NCBI RefSeq assembly: GCF_002000245.1 | Contig: NZ_MTCM01000007.1 | Coordinates: 186,001 to 250,000 of the forward strand | Direction: 5' to 3' | Length of the DNA: 64,000 nt | Origin: Sphingobacterium sp. CZ-UAM | GTDB lineage: Bacteria > Bacteroidota > Bacteroidia > Sphingobacteriales > Sphingobacteriaceae | Shown here: positions 1 through 9,491 of the stretch, in pieces | How the letters are laid out: every line of letters begins with the position of its first letter | Position numbering within the stretch: the stretch's first letter is position 1 | Position numbers and translations under genes: made by a program | Notes under the pieces: model-generated | Told to the model about the DNA's origin: nothing | What the model saw: the letters and a program-made list of their open reading frames with translations, nothing else | Database searches by the model: none

Positions 1-1211
1 TGATGGAACAGGTCCTCTCCAATCTTCTTTCCAATGCCATAAAGCACACCGCAACCAGTGGCCGGATTGAAATTTCACTCGAAGAAAATAGTTTCAAAGA
101 TTATTTCTATTTGCGCGTACTGGACAATGGTCTTGGGATAGCACCGATTGATATCGAGCATATATTTGATCCTTTCTATCAAGGAACAGGCAGCCGTAGT
201 GGATCCGGAATTGGCCTGGCCTATGTCAAACAGATTGTCGAACTGCACCATGGACAGATCACGGCCAGCAGTAAATTGGGCCATGGTTCGATCTTCACCC
301 TAAGGATGCCTATCGGTAATACCCATTATGAACAGGAGGAGATCCTAACGGCTATATCCGATGTAAAACCTGTGTTCCGGCAACACGAGTTATTGGATAC
401 TGAAGTAAAATCTCCTGATAGGAATCTCTCTTTTCATTCCAATAAATCGAAGAGCATTATGATTGTTGAAGATGACGATGAAATCAGAGATTACCTCAGA
501 TCCATTCTGGAAAACGATTATAATCTCTTCTTAGCAAGAGATTCGGGGCAGGCCAGCGCTTTGATGAAAACACATTTTCCGGATCTGGTGCTCACCGACA
601 TCATGCTCCCTGACGGCAGTGGTCTGGATATACTCAAGGACATCAAGACATTTTACCAAACGGCCCATATTCCAGTCATTCTGTTGAGTGCATTAGCGAA
701 CGAAGAGACCATCCTTGAAGGAAATCTACTGAAAGCAGATGACTACATGACCAAACCATTCAATGCCGCAGTCCTTCGGGCAAGGATTGCCAATATTCTA
801 CAATCACGGCATCAGCTTAAAGAAAAATATAGTAGTAATGTCGAGCAATTTGAAGCACAGCAATCGGATTCCATCAACGAGAGCAACAGAAGGTTTCTCA
901 ATAGCTTTTCGGCTATAGTCGAATCGAAGCTGTCCGATCAGCGGCTGAGCGTGGACGATATCGCCGGTGAACTCAACTTATCGCGCGTACAGCTGTATCG
1001 CAAAGTCAAACAGTTGCTCGATTGCAGCATCAGTGAGTATATTGTTGAGAGAAGACTCAAAAAGGCAAAAAGCCTGATGGCTGACGGACTCCATATCAAT
1101 GAGATCTACAGCCATGTCGGTTTCTCTTCGGCCTCCTATTTTGCCTCAGCGTTTAAAAAGAAATACGGCCAGTCACCGAGCGCATATAAAAAAGAACTGG
1201 ACAAGAAATAA
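1..1211 (+). CDS. Hybrid two-component sensor/response regulator (HTCS), 3' part
   Basis: The gene enters from the left edge, so its N-terminal sensor part is missing and the first ATG (position 3) is internal. Counting from that ATG, residues 1-104 are a histidine-kinase ATPase domain with an N box (NAIKH), a G1 box (DNGLGIAP, 41-48) and a G2 box (GSGIGLAY). Residues 152-265 are a receiver domain with acidic residues EDDDE, phospho-acceptor Asp199 (LTDIMLPDGSG) and Lys251. Residues about 300-400 are an AraC-type DNA-binding domain. This one-protein arrangement is typical of Bacteroidota HTCS regulators that sense glycan fragments in the periplasm and activate nearby susC/susD genes. Its target is not shown here; PUL 1 at 4.4-13.5 kb is the nearest candidate, but an ABC operon lies between. 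Confidence 0.93.
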   Translation, partial: MEQVLSNLLSNAIKHTATSGRIEISLEENSFKDYFYLRVLDNGLGIAPIDIEHIFDPFYQGTGSRSGSGIGLAYVKQIVELHHGQITASSKLGHGSIFTLRMPIGNTHYEQEEILTAISDVKPVFRQHELLDTEVKSPDRNLSFHSNKSKSIMIVEDDDEIRDYLRSILENDYNLFLARDSGQASALMKTHFPDLVLTDIMLPDGSGLDILKDIKTFYQTAHIPVILLSALANEETILEGNLLKADDYMTKPFNAAVLRARIANILQSRHQLKEKYSSNVEQFEAQQSDSINESNRRFLNSFSAIVESKLSDQRLSVDDIAGELNLSRVQLYRKVKQLLDCSISEYIVERRLKKAKSLMADGLHINEIYSHVGFSSASYFASAFKKKYGQSPSAYKKELDKK

Positions 1212-1219
1212 CCGATCGA

Positions 1220-1993
1220 CTATCTAAAAAGTCCTTTCTGCCTAAAAATGTAAAAACTGAGCAGCATAAATAAGAAGATCATGGCGATATTACTATAATC
1301 AAGTCGTCCAAAGTCATCGTTTTCATTCATTATATCCAGAAAGGCTTTATAAGTACCTGTATAAGGAATAAAGTCCGAGAAGCTCTTTTGCGCTACAAAT
1401 ACCGAAAACACCAGCATGAACATGCTTATTCCAATGGGATAAATAAAGCTTTTGAAGAGCAGGCTTAAGGCCAATTGGATCATCGAAATAGCCGATAGCG
1501 TAATCAAAAGCTTCAGAAAGCTGAAGAAAATCACCAGCCTATAATCGTGATTCTGAAAGCCAAGCACCGGGTAAATCAAACCCAGTATATAGCCGCTGAT
1601 TAAGAATGCTGCGTAAGCAAACAAGATAGAAAACAGTATGGTTAGCAGGATAAACACGGCCTTTGAAAAGAATATCTTTGACTTATCAAGCGGCAATGTA
1701 AATAGTACCTTATAATTGTTATTCCTATACTCCACATCACAACAGGCATAAACAAACAGTGCGATCAGAATAGGGTACAACAAATAAAAAAACTGAAATA
1801 CATACCTTCCCAACAATACCTTCCAGGGGTTAGGTACTCCAGTTGCTCCTCCCGACCTGATGATATCGTAGATAATATAAGCATCGATCGCGAAAATGAG
1901 CAATACCGGAGCGATAAGGACGCCAAAAATCTGCCGGTTTCGAAGCAGTTTAAATTTTTCAGACAAGAAGGCGGTATAAAATGTATTAGTCAT
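1220..1993 (-). CDS. ABC-2 type transporter permease
   Basis: This is a polytopic membrane protein of about 257 residues with about six hydrophobic segments, the usual shape of an ABC-2 permease that works with a separate ATPase. I start it at the ATG at 1993 (MTNTFYTAFL) rather than an upstream TTG at 2005. The ATG start overlaps the end of the ATPase gene by 8 bp, which implies translational coupling. It is the last gene of a three-gene minus-strand operon: esterase-like protein, ATPase, permease. The substrate cannot be read from the sequence. Pairing with an erythromycin-esterase-like protein hints at drug or toxic peptide export, but that is inference. Confidence 0.85.
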   Translation of the reverse strand: MTNTFYTAFLSEKFKLLRNRQIFGVLIAPVLLIFAIDAYIIYDIIRSGGATGVPNPWKVLLGRYVFQFFYLLYPILIALFVYACCDVEYRNNNYKVLFTLPLDKSKIFFSKAVFILLTILFSILFAYAAFLISGYILGLIYPVLGFQNHDYRLVIFFSFLKLLITLSAISMIQLALSLLFKSFIYPIGISMFMLVFSVFVAQKSFSDFIPYTGTYKAFLDIMNENDDFGRLDYSNIAMIFLFMLLSFYIFRQKGLFR

Positions 1994-2891
1994 TTGATCG
2001 GGCAATTAAGTTTATAAAAATCTGTTCAAGATCTGCATTATGGGACTCTAGTCCATAAATTTCAATCTGCTGTTGTACCAAGCATTTAATCATCTGATCA
2101 AAGTGGTTGTCACCTGATATTTTCACTACGACCGTCTGTCCCTCAGTTCTTAATACCGAAAATTCGGCATTATTTAAAACCATGGCCGCTCGTGTAGCAT
2201 CAGAAGTCCGCAGTCGTGCCTCCCTTTCCACCTGACCCAGCAGCTCATTTTTGGTGCCCTGAAATATCATTTTTCCACCCTCAATAATGCCTATATGCGT
2301 GGCTATTTTTTCGAGCTCGCTTAGTATGTGACTTGACAGAAATATCGTCTTCCCCTGCTCATTGAGCATGCGAAACAAATTTCTCATTTCTACAATTCCC
2401 TGCGGATCGAGTCCATTTAGCGGTTCATCCAAGATCAATAATTGGGGATCGTGAAATATAGCCATGGCAATTCCCAGCCGCTGCTTCATCCCCATAGATA
2501 GGGTACTGGCTTTTTTCCTTTTCTCCTTCCGGAGGTCTACCATTTCGAGCACGGCATCGATCCGTTTATTTCCCTTTTTGTGGATGATATCCAAATATTT
2601 TAAATTCTCAAAAACCGTTAATTTGGTATAATAGCATGGCGCTTCAACGAGGTTGCCCACATTTGCATAAATAGCGCTTCGATCGGCTTTTAAACTTTTC
2701 CCACGAATAAAAATAGCATCAGCACGATCCTCCAGAAGCCCTAGCAGGAGTTTGATGGTGGTAGACTTTCCGGCACCATTCCGCCCAAGATAACCATAGA
2801 CACTTTTGTCCGGAACATGGAGGTCTATGTGATCTAGAATGGTTTTTGGACCTATTTTAAAGCTAAGCTGATGTGTTAGGATACTTTCCAT
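1986..2891 (-). CDS. ABC transporter ATP-binding protein
   Basis: This is a 301-residue ABC ATPase that energises the ABC-2 permease encoded next to it. Visible motifs are Walker A (GRNGAGKST), a variant signature (LSMGMKQRLG in place of LSGGQ), Walker B (LLILDEP) with a D-loop (GLDPQG), and a switch histidine (SSHILSE). The C-terminal 80 residues form the extra domain common in drug and bacteriocin exporters of the BcrA/CcmA-like group. Its ATG overlaps the TAA of the upstream esterase-like gene by one base (TAATG), and its own end overlaps the permease start, so the three genes should be co-translated. Confidence 0.92.
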   Translation of the reverse strand: MESILTHQLSFKIGPKTILDHIDLHVPDKSVYGYLGRNGAGKSTTIKLLLGLLEDRADAIFIRGKSLKADRSAIYANVGNLVEAPCYYTKLTVFENLKYLDIIHKKGNKRIDAVLEMVDLRKEKRKKASTLSMGMKQRLGIAMAIFHDPQLLILDEPLNGLDPQGIVEMRNLFRMLNEQGKTIFLSSHILSELEKIATHIGIIEGGKMIFQGTKNELLGQVEREARLRTSDATRAAMVLNNAEFSVLRTEGQTVVVKISGDNHFDQMIKCLVQQQIEIYGLESHNADLEQIFINLIARSND

Positions 2892-4168
2892 TAGCGTTTG
2901 AGATTTGTTGGTCTTTTATTTAAATCGATATAAAAAATGCCATCAATATAGTCAGCCCATTTTCTTTCCTCCGCAATACCCTGGTTAATGACTGAAACAA
3001 ATGAACGTTTGAGCGGGGCGGTATCAGGTAGTCCCCGTAGATCCAAAAAGAAATAAGGTACTCCTGTTTGATGGAAAATATTTTCAATGGCTAATTTACC
3101 GGCTTTACCCACTATTTGACCTACATCATTTTTCTTTCCATAGGAACTAAAGTCAAGCATATAAGCCTGAGGGCCATATTTCTTTTTAATATAGGTGCCC
3201 AAAGGAATGTATTCTTTGTTATAAGCAGTTGAAAAGGTATGGATATTGGCACACCATACAATGATTTTTTTTCCGGCATATAAGGAATCTATTTGATATT
3301 GGAGATTTTGGGCCATCAGTGAGTCGCGAAGATGCATACTCGCCATGGATCCAGCTGCATACGACCAGGATTTTTCATAATTAGCTTTTATATCCGCTAG
3401 GTATCGACTATAAATCCGGTGTTCCTCACCTCTGCCAGAGGCCCATAAAGCATATTTCAATTTCCCGATTTCATGTAATAACTGGTTTTTAGCTGTAGAA
3501 TCAAGCTTTCTATTGGCATATCGAGCTAGGGTCAGATACGCTAGATTATTAAGTTCTTTTTTTAATAAGGGATAATTTTTTAGATCGATCTCATTTTTAA
3601 GGCAAAATTCCTCCAGCAGCTTTGCACGATTATCGCCAAGTAAACGACCGGAAAACTGAATATCAAATCCACCGAGTGTGATTGGCTTGTCTGATAATTT
3701 GGACTTTTGATAGTAAGTTATCAAAGGAGCCGTTTCTTTATTCCGCCACCAGAAATCAAATAATCCCAGGCCAGCCAATGACTGTTTAGGAAGTTGCAAC
3801 GTCGGGCGATCCATTTCCTTATTCATGACCCACATATCATATTGTCCAGCTTCATACAGCACAATATGATAATCCAACTTCTCATGGAGATAACGGATCA
3901 ATCGGGATTTGGCCCGAAAAGTCTCTCCATCGTCGTGCGTCATTTCCCCCAACATCAGTATCCTATTATCCTTTAAAATACGGTCGAATACTTGAAGATC
4001 GGAAAAGTTACTATCCATGATGGAAATACTATTGATTACCGCTTTATTGCGATTTACATCTACTCGCAGGGCTTGATAATTCGGCGGAAGCCGATCATTG
4101 TAAATAAGCTTATTAAAAACTAAAATAATAACAATAAGAGCCGTTAATGCGAAAAGTATACGCTTCAT
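2891..4168 (-). CDS. Erythromycin esterase-like family protein
   Basis: The 425-residue protein begins with an N-terminal hydrophobic anchor (LFALTALIVIILVF) and should sit outside the cytoplasmic membrane or in the periplasm. It carries the family hallmark near residue 77, LGEMTHDDGETFRAK, where His and Glu correspond to the catalytic pair of erythromycin esterase-like (EreA/EreB/succinoglycan) proteins, followed by VLYEAG. True EreA-type enzymes open the macrolide lactone. Many Bacteroidota members are of unknown function, so a resistance role is not proven. It is the first gene of an operon with an ABC exporter. The 210 bp in front of it hold its promoter region and the terminator of the susCD operon. 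Confidence 0.8.
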   Translation of the reverse strand: MKRILFALTALIVIILVFNKLIYNDRLPPNYQALRVDVNRNKAVINSISIMDSNFSDLQVFDRILKDNRILMLGEMTHDDGETFRAKSRLIRYLHEKLDYHIVLYEAGQYDMWVMNKEMDRPTLQLPKQSLAGLGLFDFWWRNKETAPLITYYQKSKLSDKPITLGGFDIQFSGRLLGDNRAKLLEEFCLKNEIDLKNYPLLKKELNNLAYLTLARYANRKLDSTAKNQLLHEIGKLKYALWASGRGEEHRIYSRYLADIKANYEKSWSYAAGSMASMHLRDSLMAQNLQYQIDSLYAGKKIIVWCANIHTFSTAYNKEYIPLGTYIKKKYGPQAYMLDFSSYGKKNDVGQIVGKAGKLAIENIFHQTGVPYFFLDLRGLPDTAPLKRSFVSVINQGIAEERKWADYIDGIFYIDLNKRPTNLKR

Positions 4169-4295
4169 TCTGCACGATTAATTCGGTTTATATTTCCGGA
4201 AATAGGTAATTAAAGATACACTATTCCGAACAGTTTCAATTATAAGATGATAATTTTTGTCATTTCCATAAAAATCACCTATGATTTCGAAAATA

Positions 4296-4330
4296 AAAAA
4301 CGGTTAAGCATTTACTGCTTAACCGTTTTT
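4296..4330 (-). terminator. Intrinsic terminator of PUL 1 susCD operon
   Basis: This is a perfect 15-bp inverted repeat, AAAAACGGTTAAGCA, loop TTTAC, and its complement ending in TTTTT. It lies 50 bp past the susD stop. The A/T tails on both sides make it look bidirectional, but only susD points into it. Confidence 0.85.
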
Positions 4331-4379
4331 ACCGAGCCTTGTTATCGTGCATTACGCCTGGATTGTGCTTATTACGCGA

Positions 4380-5996
4380 TTAGTAACCAGGATTTTGTTT
4401 CAGGGTTCCTTTGCTGTTGTCGATAACAGCTTGTGGAATTGGCCATAATTCATTTTTTCCGGCTTTGAATGTTCTGTTCTCGGAGAAAAAGCGGTCAGTC
4501 AAAGACGTGTAGGTTACTTTTCCTGTTTTGGGATCGACCGTTCCTTTTGACAAAGCACCATTTACCGGACCGTTCATCACATCTTTGGCAATCCCCCAAC
4601 GGATGATGTCAAAACGACGGCGTCCTTCACCAGCTAGTTCCACACGGAGTTCACGACGTACCAGTTCGCGTAATTTATTCTGTGCAGCATAAACAACTTT
4701 ATCCACTTTTGGCATTTTTGCACGCTGGCGTACCAGATCGATATTTTCATATACGCTATTATCAACCTTGCCCAGCTCAATTTTTGCTTCAGCATTTAAT
4801 AACAAGATCTCCGCATAACGCATCACAATAATATTGGTTCCTACATTCCATATATTCGTGTAACTGCTCGGGTCTTGAATGTATTTCCTATAATTGTATG
4901 CTGTGCTGGAAGCATTATCAGCAGCAGAAGGATAATCTTTTGAATCTGGATTTAGTGGATCAAAATACTTTCCTTTATATAATGCTCCCGGATAAACGAT
5001 CGTTGCTGCTAGACGTGGGTCCCTATTTTCATAAGGATTTGCCGGATTATAATTTGTCGACTCTCCGATTGTTTTTCCTTCAGCCGTTTCGTAAGCATCA
5101 ACTAAACTTTGGGTAGGCACAATTGATCCCCAGCCTCCCATAGAATTTGGTATCATGATGCCCAACATCGTATATGGCTGATCATTCGCTAGATATTCGA
5201 TGTTCATCATTACTTCACTATTATTTTCATTTGCCTCTTCAAATAAAGTCGCATAGTCCTTAAAAAGCTTATACGTTCCTGAAGAAATAATTTCCTGTGT
5301 CGTATTAATAACGTCCTGATGTCTCTTTTGGAAGGCATAACAGCGCGCCAATAAACCCAAGGCAGCCCCCTTGGACATTCTAGTTCCCCCAGTTACAAAG
5401 CTTAAATCAGCAGCAGCTTCCTTTAGTTCTTTTTCAACAAAATCCAACACCTCTTTTTGAGTATTTGCCGGAACATAAGCATCCTCTTTCGCCAATGTTT
5501 TAGTGATAATTGGCACTCCGCCAAATAAGGTTGCCATATCAAAGTATCGATAAGCGCGAATCACACGAACCTCAGCAATCAATTTCTTTCTTTTCTCCGT
5601 CGCCATAGGAGCTTTGTCAATATTCTCTAGTATATAGTTCGCCCGACGAATATGTTCATAAGTATACCTTGAATCAGCATTTCCAGAATTTGTTGGCGTT
5701 GCTGTACCATTTCCTAAGGCCTGGAAACCCTCCCATGGAAAATCGCTGTTGGAGTTATCCGAGGTGCAATCCATATAAAAAATCTGTGTTCCATCTTCCC
5801 AGGCGGATCCCTCGTTAATTTTTCCATCCGAATTGCTTGTACCACTATACAGACCAGTTACAGCGAAATCTGCTTCCGCTTCTGTTTTCCAAAAATTATC
5901 GGCATTAAAAGCATCTAAAGGTTCCTGATCAAGTTTTTGACAGGAAGCCATGAATGCAACTACAGCCAATGCGATTGTTATATTTCTAAGTTTCAT
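4380..5996 (-). CDS. SusD/RagB-family nutrient-binding lipoprotein (PUL 1)
   Basis: This is a 538-residue outer-membrane glycan-binding lipoprotein that caps the SusC channel encoded just upstream. The signal peptide ends in a lipobox (VAFMASC, Cys19) followed by QKLDQEPLD. The helical TPR-like body follows, with typical SusD landmarks: RAYRYFDMATLFGGVP, YAEILLLNAEA, RRELRVELAGEGRRRFDIIRWG, and the C-terminal LWPIPQAVID...QNPGY. The gene starts 9 bp after the susC stop and ends ahead of a strong terminator, so the pair is a two-gene operon. The bound sugar cannot be told from sequence; the GH92 and sulfatase nearby suggest mannose-containing and sulfated host-type glycans. Confidence 0.96.
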   Translation of the reverse strand: MKLRNITIALAVVAFMASCQKLDQEPLDAFNADNFWKTEAEADFAVTGLYSGTSNSDGKINEGSAWEDGTQIFYMDCTSDNSNSDFPWEGFQALGNGTATPTNSGNADSRYTYEHIRRANYILENIDKAPMATEKRKKLIAEVRVIRAYRYFDMATLFGGVPIITKTLAKEDAYVPANTQKEVLDFVEKELKEAAADLSFVTGGTRMSKGAALGLLARCYAFQKRHQDVINTTQEIISSGTYKLFKDYATLFEEANENNSEVMMNIEYLANDQPYTMLGIMIPNSMGGWGSIVPTQSLVDAYETAEGKTIGESTNYNPANPYENRDPRLAATIVYPGALYKGKYFDPLNPDSKDYPSAADNASSTAYNYRKYIQDPSSYTNIWNVGTNIIVMRYAEILLLNAEAKIELGKVDNSVYENIDLVRQRAKMPKVDKVVYAAQNKLRELVRRELRVELAGEGRRRFDIIRWGIAKDVMNGPVNGALSKGTVDPKTGKVTYTSLTDRFFSENRTFKAGKNELWPIPQAVIDNSKGTLKQNPGY

Positions 5997-6005
5997 GATT
6001 TACAA

Positions 6006-9000
6006 TTAAAAGTTTACGTTAAGACCAAAGACATTTGTTTTTACCTGCGGATAGTAATTACCACGCGAATCTGCCGGCGCTTCCGGATCAAATCCTTTTG
6101 CAAAGCCCGTAAACGTCAGTAGGTTTTGGCCGCTGTAATATAGTTTTGCGCCCTTGATTCCGATTCTATCTGTAAACGTTTTTGGTAGCGTATAGCCAAA
6201 AGTGATATTTTTTAAACGTACATAACTCGCATTTTGAATCCAGAAGTCCGAAGGAGTACCCGAAGGGCTATTTTGTGCCCAGCTGGTCAATGCACGTGGC
6301 ATAGATCCATTTGGATTTGTTTCGGCATTAAAGCGATCCGCATAGATGGTTGTTGGCTTATCTGACCCAGAGATTCCACCGATAGCTTCGCCCCATAGGT
6401 AGCCACTCACTTTGGCTGCACCTTGGAAAAATAGGCTTAGATCAAAATTTTTATAACTCATATTTGACGTCAAGCCAAAGATGAATTTTGGATCTGGCGA
6501 ACCTAAATACACCCGATCATTACCGTCAATTTTCTTATCACCATTTTGATCTTTGTAAATAATATCCCCGGCACCTATTTCCTCATTTACACCTTTTATT
6601 CCACTATTTTTATACTCTTCATTTGAACGATAGATTCCAGCAGATTCATAACCATAAAACGAACGGATCGGTCTCCCTTGTTCATAGACATAAAATGTTC
6701 CATTCACCTGTGGTTCATCGCTTGCCCATTTTTTAATCTGGTTATTGATGTAGGAACCATTGGCAGCAATACTGTATTTAAAGTCACCAACGCTATTTTG
6801 ATAATTGATCTGTAATTCAACCCCATTATTTTGTACTTTACCTGCATTTTGGTATGGAGAAGGAAGGCCGTATAGCTCTGATACAGGTAGTTTTAGCAAT
6901 ACACCATCTGTACGGCGATCAAAATATTCAAAGACAAAACCTAAATTATTCTTTAAGTTCAGATCCAAACCGATATTTGTGCTTGTGGTCGCTTCCCAGC
7001 GCAATAACGGATTGGCAGATTGTACGGTTGCCCCACCAGAAACAGGTTTGGTCCCAAACGGATAATTAAATCCAGGAGAAATGGTGAATATGCCTGGATA
7101 GAAAGCATCGCCCGTCGGGTATAAATTGTCCGAGGTTGCAGACAACTGCTGATTACCCAATTTACCCCAGCCCCCTCTTAATTTCAATTCTGATATTCCA
7201 TCAGCTAACGCAGATTCTTTGAAAAAATCTTCCTGTGAAATACGCCATCCTGCCGAAAACGAAGGGAAGGTACTCCAGCGATTATTTCCCAGGAAACGCG
7301 AGGTTCCGTCACGTCTTACATTGGCTTCCAGAAGATATTTATCCGCAAAAGCATAATTGATCCGCCCAAAGAAAGAACGCAAAATTAATTTCTTTGCACC
7401 GCCATCCACCTTCATGCCGTCTCTGCTTCCTAAATTAAGTTCTGGAAATTCTTGATTCAAAAAACCTTGCGCGTAGGCACTGGAATAGTCAGCCTTGAAC
7501 GTCTCATCCATAAATCCACCTAAGACATTAAATTGATGATCAGCAATTTTTTTATCATAAGTCAGCAAAGTCTGAAAAGTTAACCGCTCCGATTGGAAAT
7601 TATAGACTGTTAAGTTATTCATTCCTTGTTTAGGCCCTAGACCACCATTTTGGTCCTGGTATTGAATTTCTTTAACAAATTTGGAAGACATATTATCGAT
7701 GGGTTGAAATCCAATGACTTGTTTAATTTTCAAACCTTCCAAGATTTTAAATTCCCCCGAAAAATTGACCTGCGTATGCTTATAGATCATATTGTCTTTC
7801 GATTCCATATCCATCCAGGCGATAGGGTTACCATCACTACCACGACCGTATACACCATTGCTATATTTGTATGGAATAAAGCTTGGAATCCGATTGACCT
7901 GTCTAAAGATCTGCGCCATATCACCTGTATATGGATTTACCGCTTCGGTGATCCGTTGGTAATTATAGGCCAATCCCAGATCAAAGCGCAATCTTTCTGA
8001 TACTTTAGCACCTACATTGGTCCGTAAGTTATACCGATCAGAGCTCGCTACTTTAATCACACCTTTCTGGCCCAAGTATCCACCGGAAGCCATATATTGT
8101 ACATCCTCCGTTCCGCCTGTTACCTGCATGTTATGGGACTGTTGAAATCCCGAGCCTTTATACAACAAACCTAACCAATCTGTATTGGGATGCCCATCCG
8201 GATCGGAGCCATTTTTGAAAAGCTCGAGATCTTGAGCTGAAAAACGAATATCTTTTCCCTCGTTCTTTAGCGCTTCATTTAAGATTACAGCATGATCATA
8301 GGAATTCATATATTCCGGCAGACGCGTTGGATCCTGAATACCGGCGTATCCTGTATAATTTAATTGCGGTTTGCCACTACCGCCTTTTTTTGTTGTAATT
8401 AAAATCACGCCATTGGCTGCCTTCGAACCATAGATTGCAGCACTCGGACCATCTTTCAATACGGATACACTTTCAATATCATTTGGATTGATATTATTCA
8501 TCGAACTTTCGATCCCATCCACAATCACCAAAGGATTGGCGTTGTTGATAGTCCCTAGACCACGAATGCGTATAGTACCATTGTCTTTACCCGGCTGACC
8601 GGAATTCTGCGTGATGGTTACACCGGAAAATTTACCTTGAATAGCTGATGATACGTTCGTCACGGGGCGATCTTGTAAGTCTTTTGAACTAATTGCCTGT
8701 ACCGCACCCGTTAGATTCACTTTCTTTTGCTTGGCGAATCCGACCACGACGACCTCTTCCAACGCCGAATTGTCACTTTCCAATTGAATGGAAACCGTAT
8801 TCCCGCTGACGGTCACTTCTTTGGATTTATAGCCCACACTGCTTACGACCAAAATATCACCGGTTTTTGCCTTAATTGAAAATGCACCTTTCGCATCCGT
8901 GGATGTTGATACCGAGCTACCCTTCACCGAAACCGTCGCTCCTACCAATGGCCCATCCGCTGCCGTGACCTTACCTCCAATCGGATTTTGTTCAACGACA

Positions 9001-9119
9001 AGCCCGGCATTTATCAATACAGCTGGCCGATCTGCCGCAAATGTCTGTTGCGAAGACGCCACAAGAAGAGCAATAGCAAGTAGGCTTACCTTTTGGTTAC
9101 TTGTAAATTTTGAAATCAT
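6006..9119 (-). CDS. SusC/RagA-family TonB-linked outer membrane transporter (PUL 1)
   Basis: This is a 1037-residue TonB-dependent importer. In order it has a signal peptide (LLAIALLVASSQQTFA), a carboxypeptidase-D-like plug extension (about 45-115; GGKVTAADGPLVGATVSVKG), a TonB-box-like stretch (EEVVVVGFAKQKKVNLTGAV), a plug domain (about 130-245) with the SusC signature (NPNDIESVSVLKDGPSAAIYGSKAANGV, which I cite only by its key residues LKD-SAAIYG), and a beta-barrel ending in a terminal Phe (NVNF). There is no STN domain, so it does not signal through FecR; control is expected from an HTCS or from the repressor-type site at 9231-9259. It is the promoter-proximal gene of the susCD operon. 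Confidence 0.97.
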   Translation of the reverse strand: MISKFTSNQKVSLLAIALLVASSQQTFAADRPAVLINAGLVVEQNPIGGKVTAADGPLVGATVSVKGSSVSTSTDAKGAFSIKAKTGDILVVSSVGYKSKEVTVSGNTVSIQLESDNSALEEVVVVGFAKQKKVNLTGAVQAISSKDLQDRPVTNVSSAIQGKFSGVTITQNSGQPGKDNGTIRIRGLGTINNANPLVIVDGIESSMNNINPNDIESVSVLKDGPSAAIYGSKAANGVILITTKKGGSGKPQLNYTGYAGIQDPTRLPEYMNSYDHAVILNEALKNEGKDIRFSAQDLELFKNGSDPDGHPNTDWLGLLYKGSGFQQSHNMQVTGGTEDVQYMASGGYLGQKGVIKVASSDRYNLRTNVGAKVSERLRFDLGLAYNYQRITEAVNPYTGDMAQIFRQVNRIPSFIPYKYSNGVYGRGSDGNPIAWMDMESKDNMIYKHTQVNFSGEFKILEGLKIKQVIGFQPIDNMSSKFVKEIQYQDQNGGLGPKQGMNNLTVYNFQSERLTFQTLLTYDKKIADHQFNVLGGFMDETFKADYSSAYAQGFLNQEFPELNLGSRDGMKVDGGAKKLILRSFFGRINYAFADKYLLEANVRRDGTSRFLGNNRWSTFPSFSAGWRISQEDFFKESALADGISELKLRGGWGKLGNQQLSATSDNLYPTGDAFYPGIFTISPGFNYPFGTKPVSGGATVQSANPLLRWEATTSTNIGLDLNLKNNLGFVFEYFDRRTDGVLLKLPVSELYGLPSPYQNAGKVQNNGVELQINYQNSVGDFKYSIAANGSYINNQIKKWASDEPQVNGTFYVYEQGRPIRSFYGYESAGIYRSNEEYKNSGIKGVNEEIGAGDIIYKDQNGDKKIDGNDRVYLGSPDPKFIFGLTSNMSYKNFDLSLFFQGAAKVSGYLWGEAIGGISGSDKPTTIYADRFNAETNPNGSMPRALTSWAQNSPSGTPSDFWIQNASYVRLKNITFGYTLPKTFTDRIGIKGAKLYYSGQNLLTFTGFAKGFDPEAPADSRGNYYPQVKTNVFGLNVNF

Positions 9120-9230
9120 AATTAAATAGTTAGTTATTATTGTGTCAATCAGTTTTTCAGTTTAAGATTGACAGGTTTAGTCCCTTAAATTAGAGGGATA
9201 ATCTTTGGGAACAAAGTATTGGACAAACGA

Positions 9231-9259
9231 AATCGATTGCGTGAATAGCGCAATCGATT
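9231..9259 (-). promoter_or_regulatory. Tandem AATCGATT operator-like site upstream of susC
   Basis: Two perfect AATCGATT palindromes (9231-9238 and 9252-9259) have centres exactly 21 bp apart. Together they form an 11-bp inverted repeat (AATCGATTGCG, 7-bp spacer, CGCAATCGATT). The site is 112-140 bp upstream of the susC start. The CG-centred palindrome, two helical turns apart, resembles LacI-family operators and has the same geometry as the site at 44608-44638. The regulator is not known. Confidence 0.6.
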
Positions 9260-9359
9260 GTGTTGATAATAAAAAATATGCTTATGTCACCTTCTTATTC
9301 AAAAATCGCATGCAACCGATAGCATAAACTAATGTCAAAAAAAGGGGATCTCAAAATAC

Positions 9360-9397
9360 AACAAGGTCCGTTAGTCGATAGACTAACGGACCTTGTT
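9360..9397 (-). terminator. Intrinsic terminator after GH92 gene
   Basis: A 17-bp perfect stem (arm CAAGGTCCGTTAGTC, loop GATA) lies about 95 bp beyond the GH92 stop. It is followed by T-rich sequence on both strands. It separates the GH92 gene from the susC promoter, so GH92 and susCD are separate transcripts although they point the same way. The rest of the 372-bp gap holds the susC operator region. Confidence 0.8.
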
Positions 9398-9491
9398 TTT
9401 GTTAAAATCAAACAGGAGATCTTATAATTTAAAAGTGTATCTTCAAAATTTAAAGGCGTATCGTCCCACTGTAAGATAAACAATTATCACG

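Noticed and set aside
9295..9483. 62-codon minus-strand frame between GH92 and susC
   Set aside because: It runs across the strong terminator stem and has no recognisable protein features.
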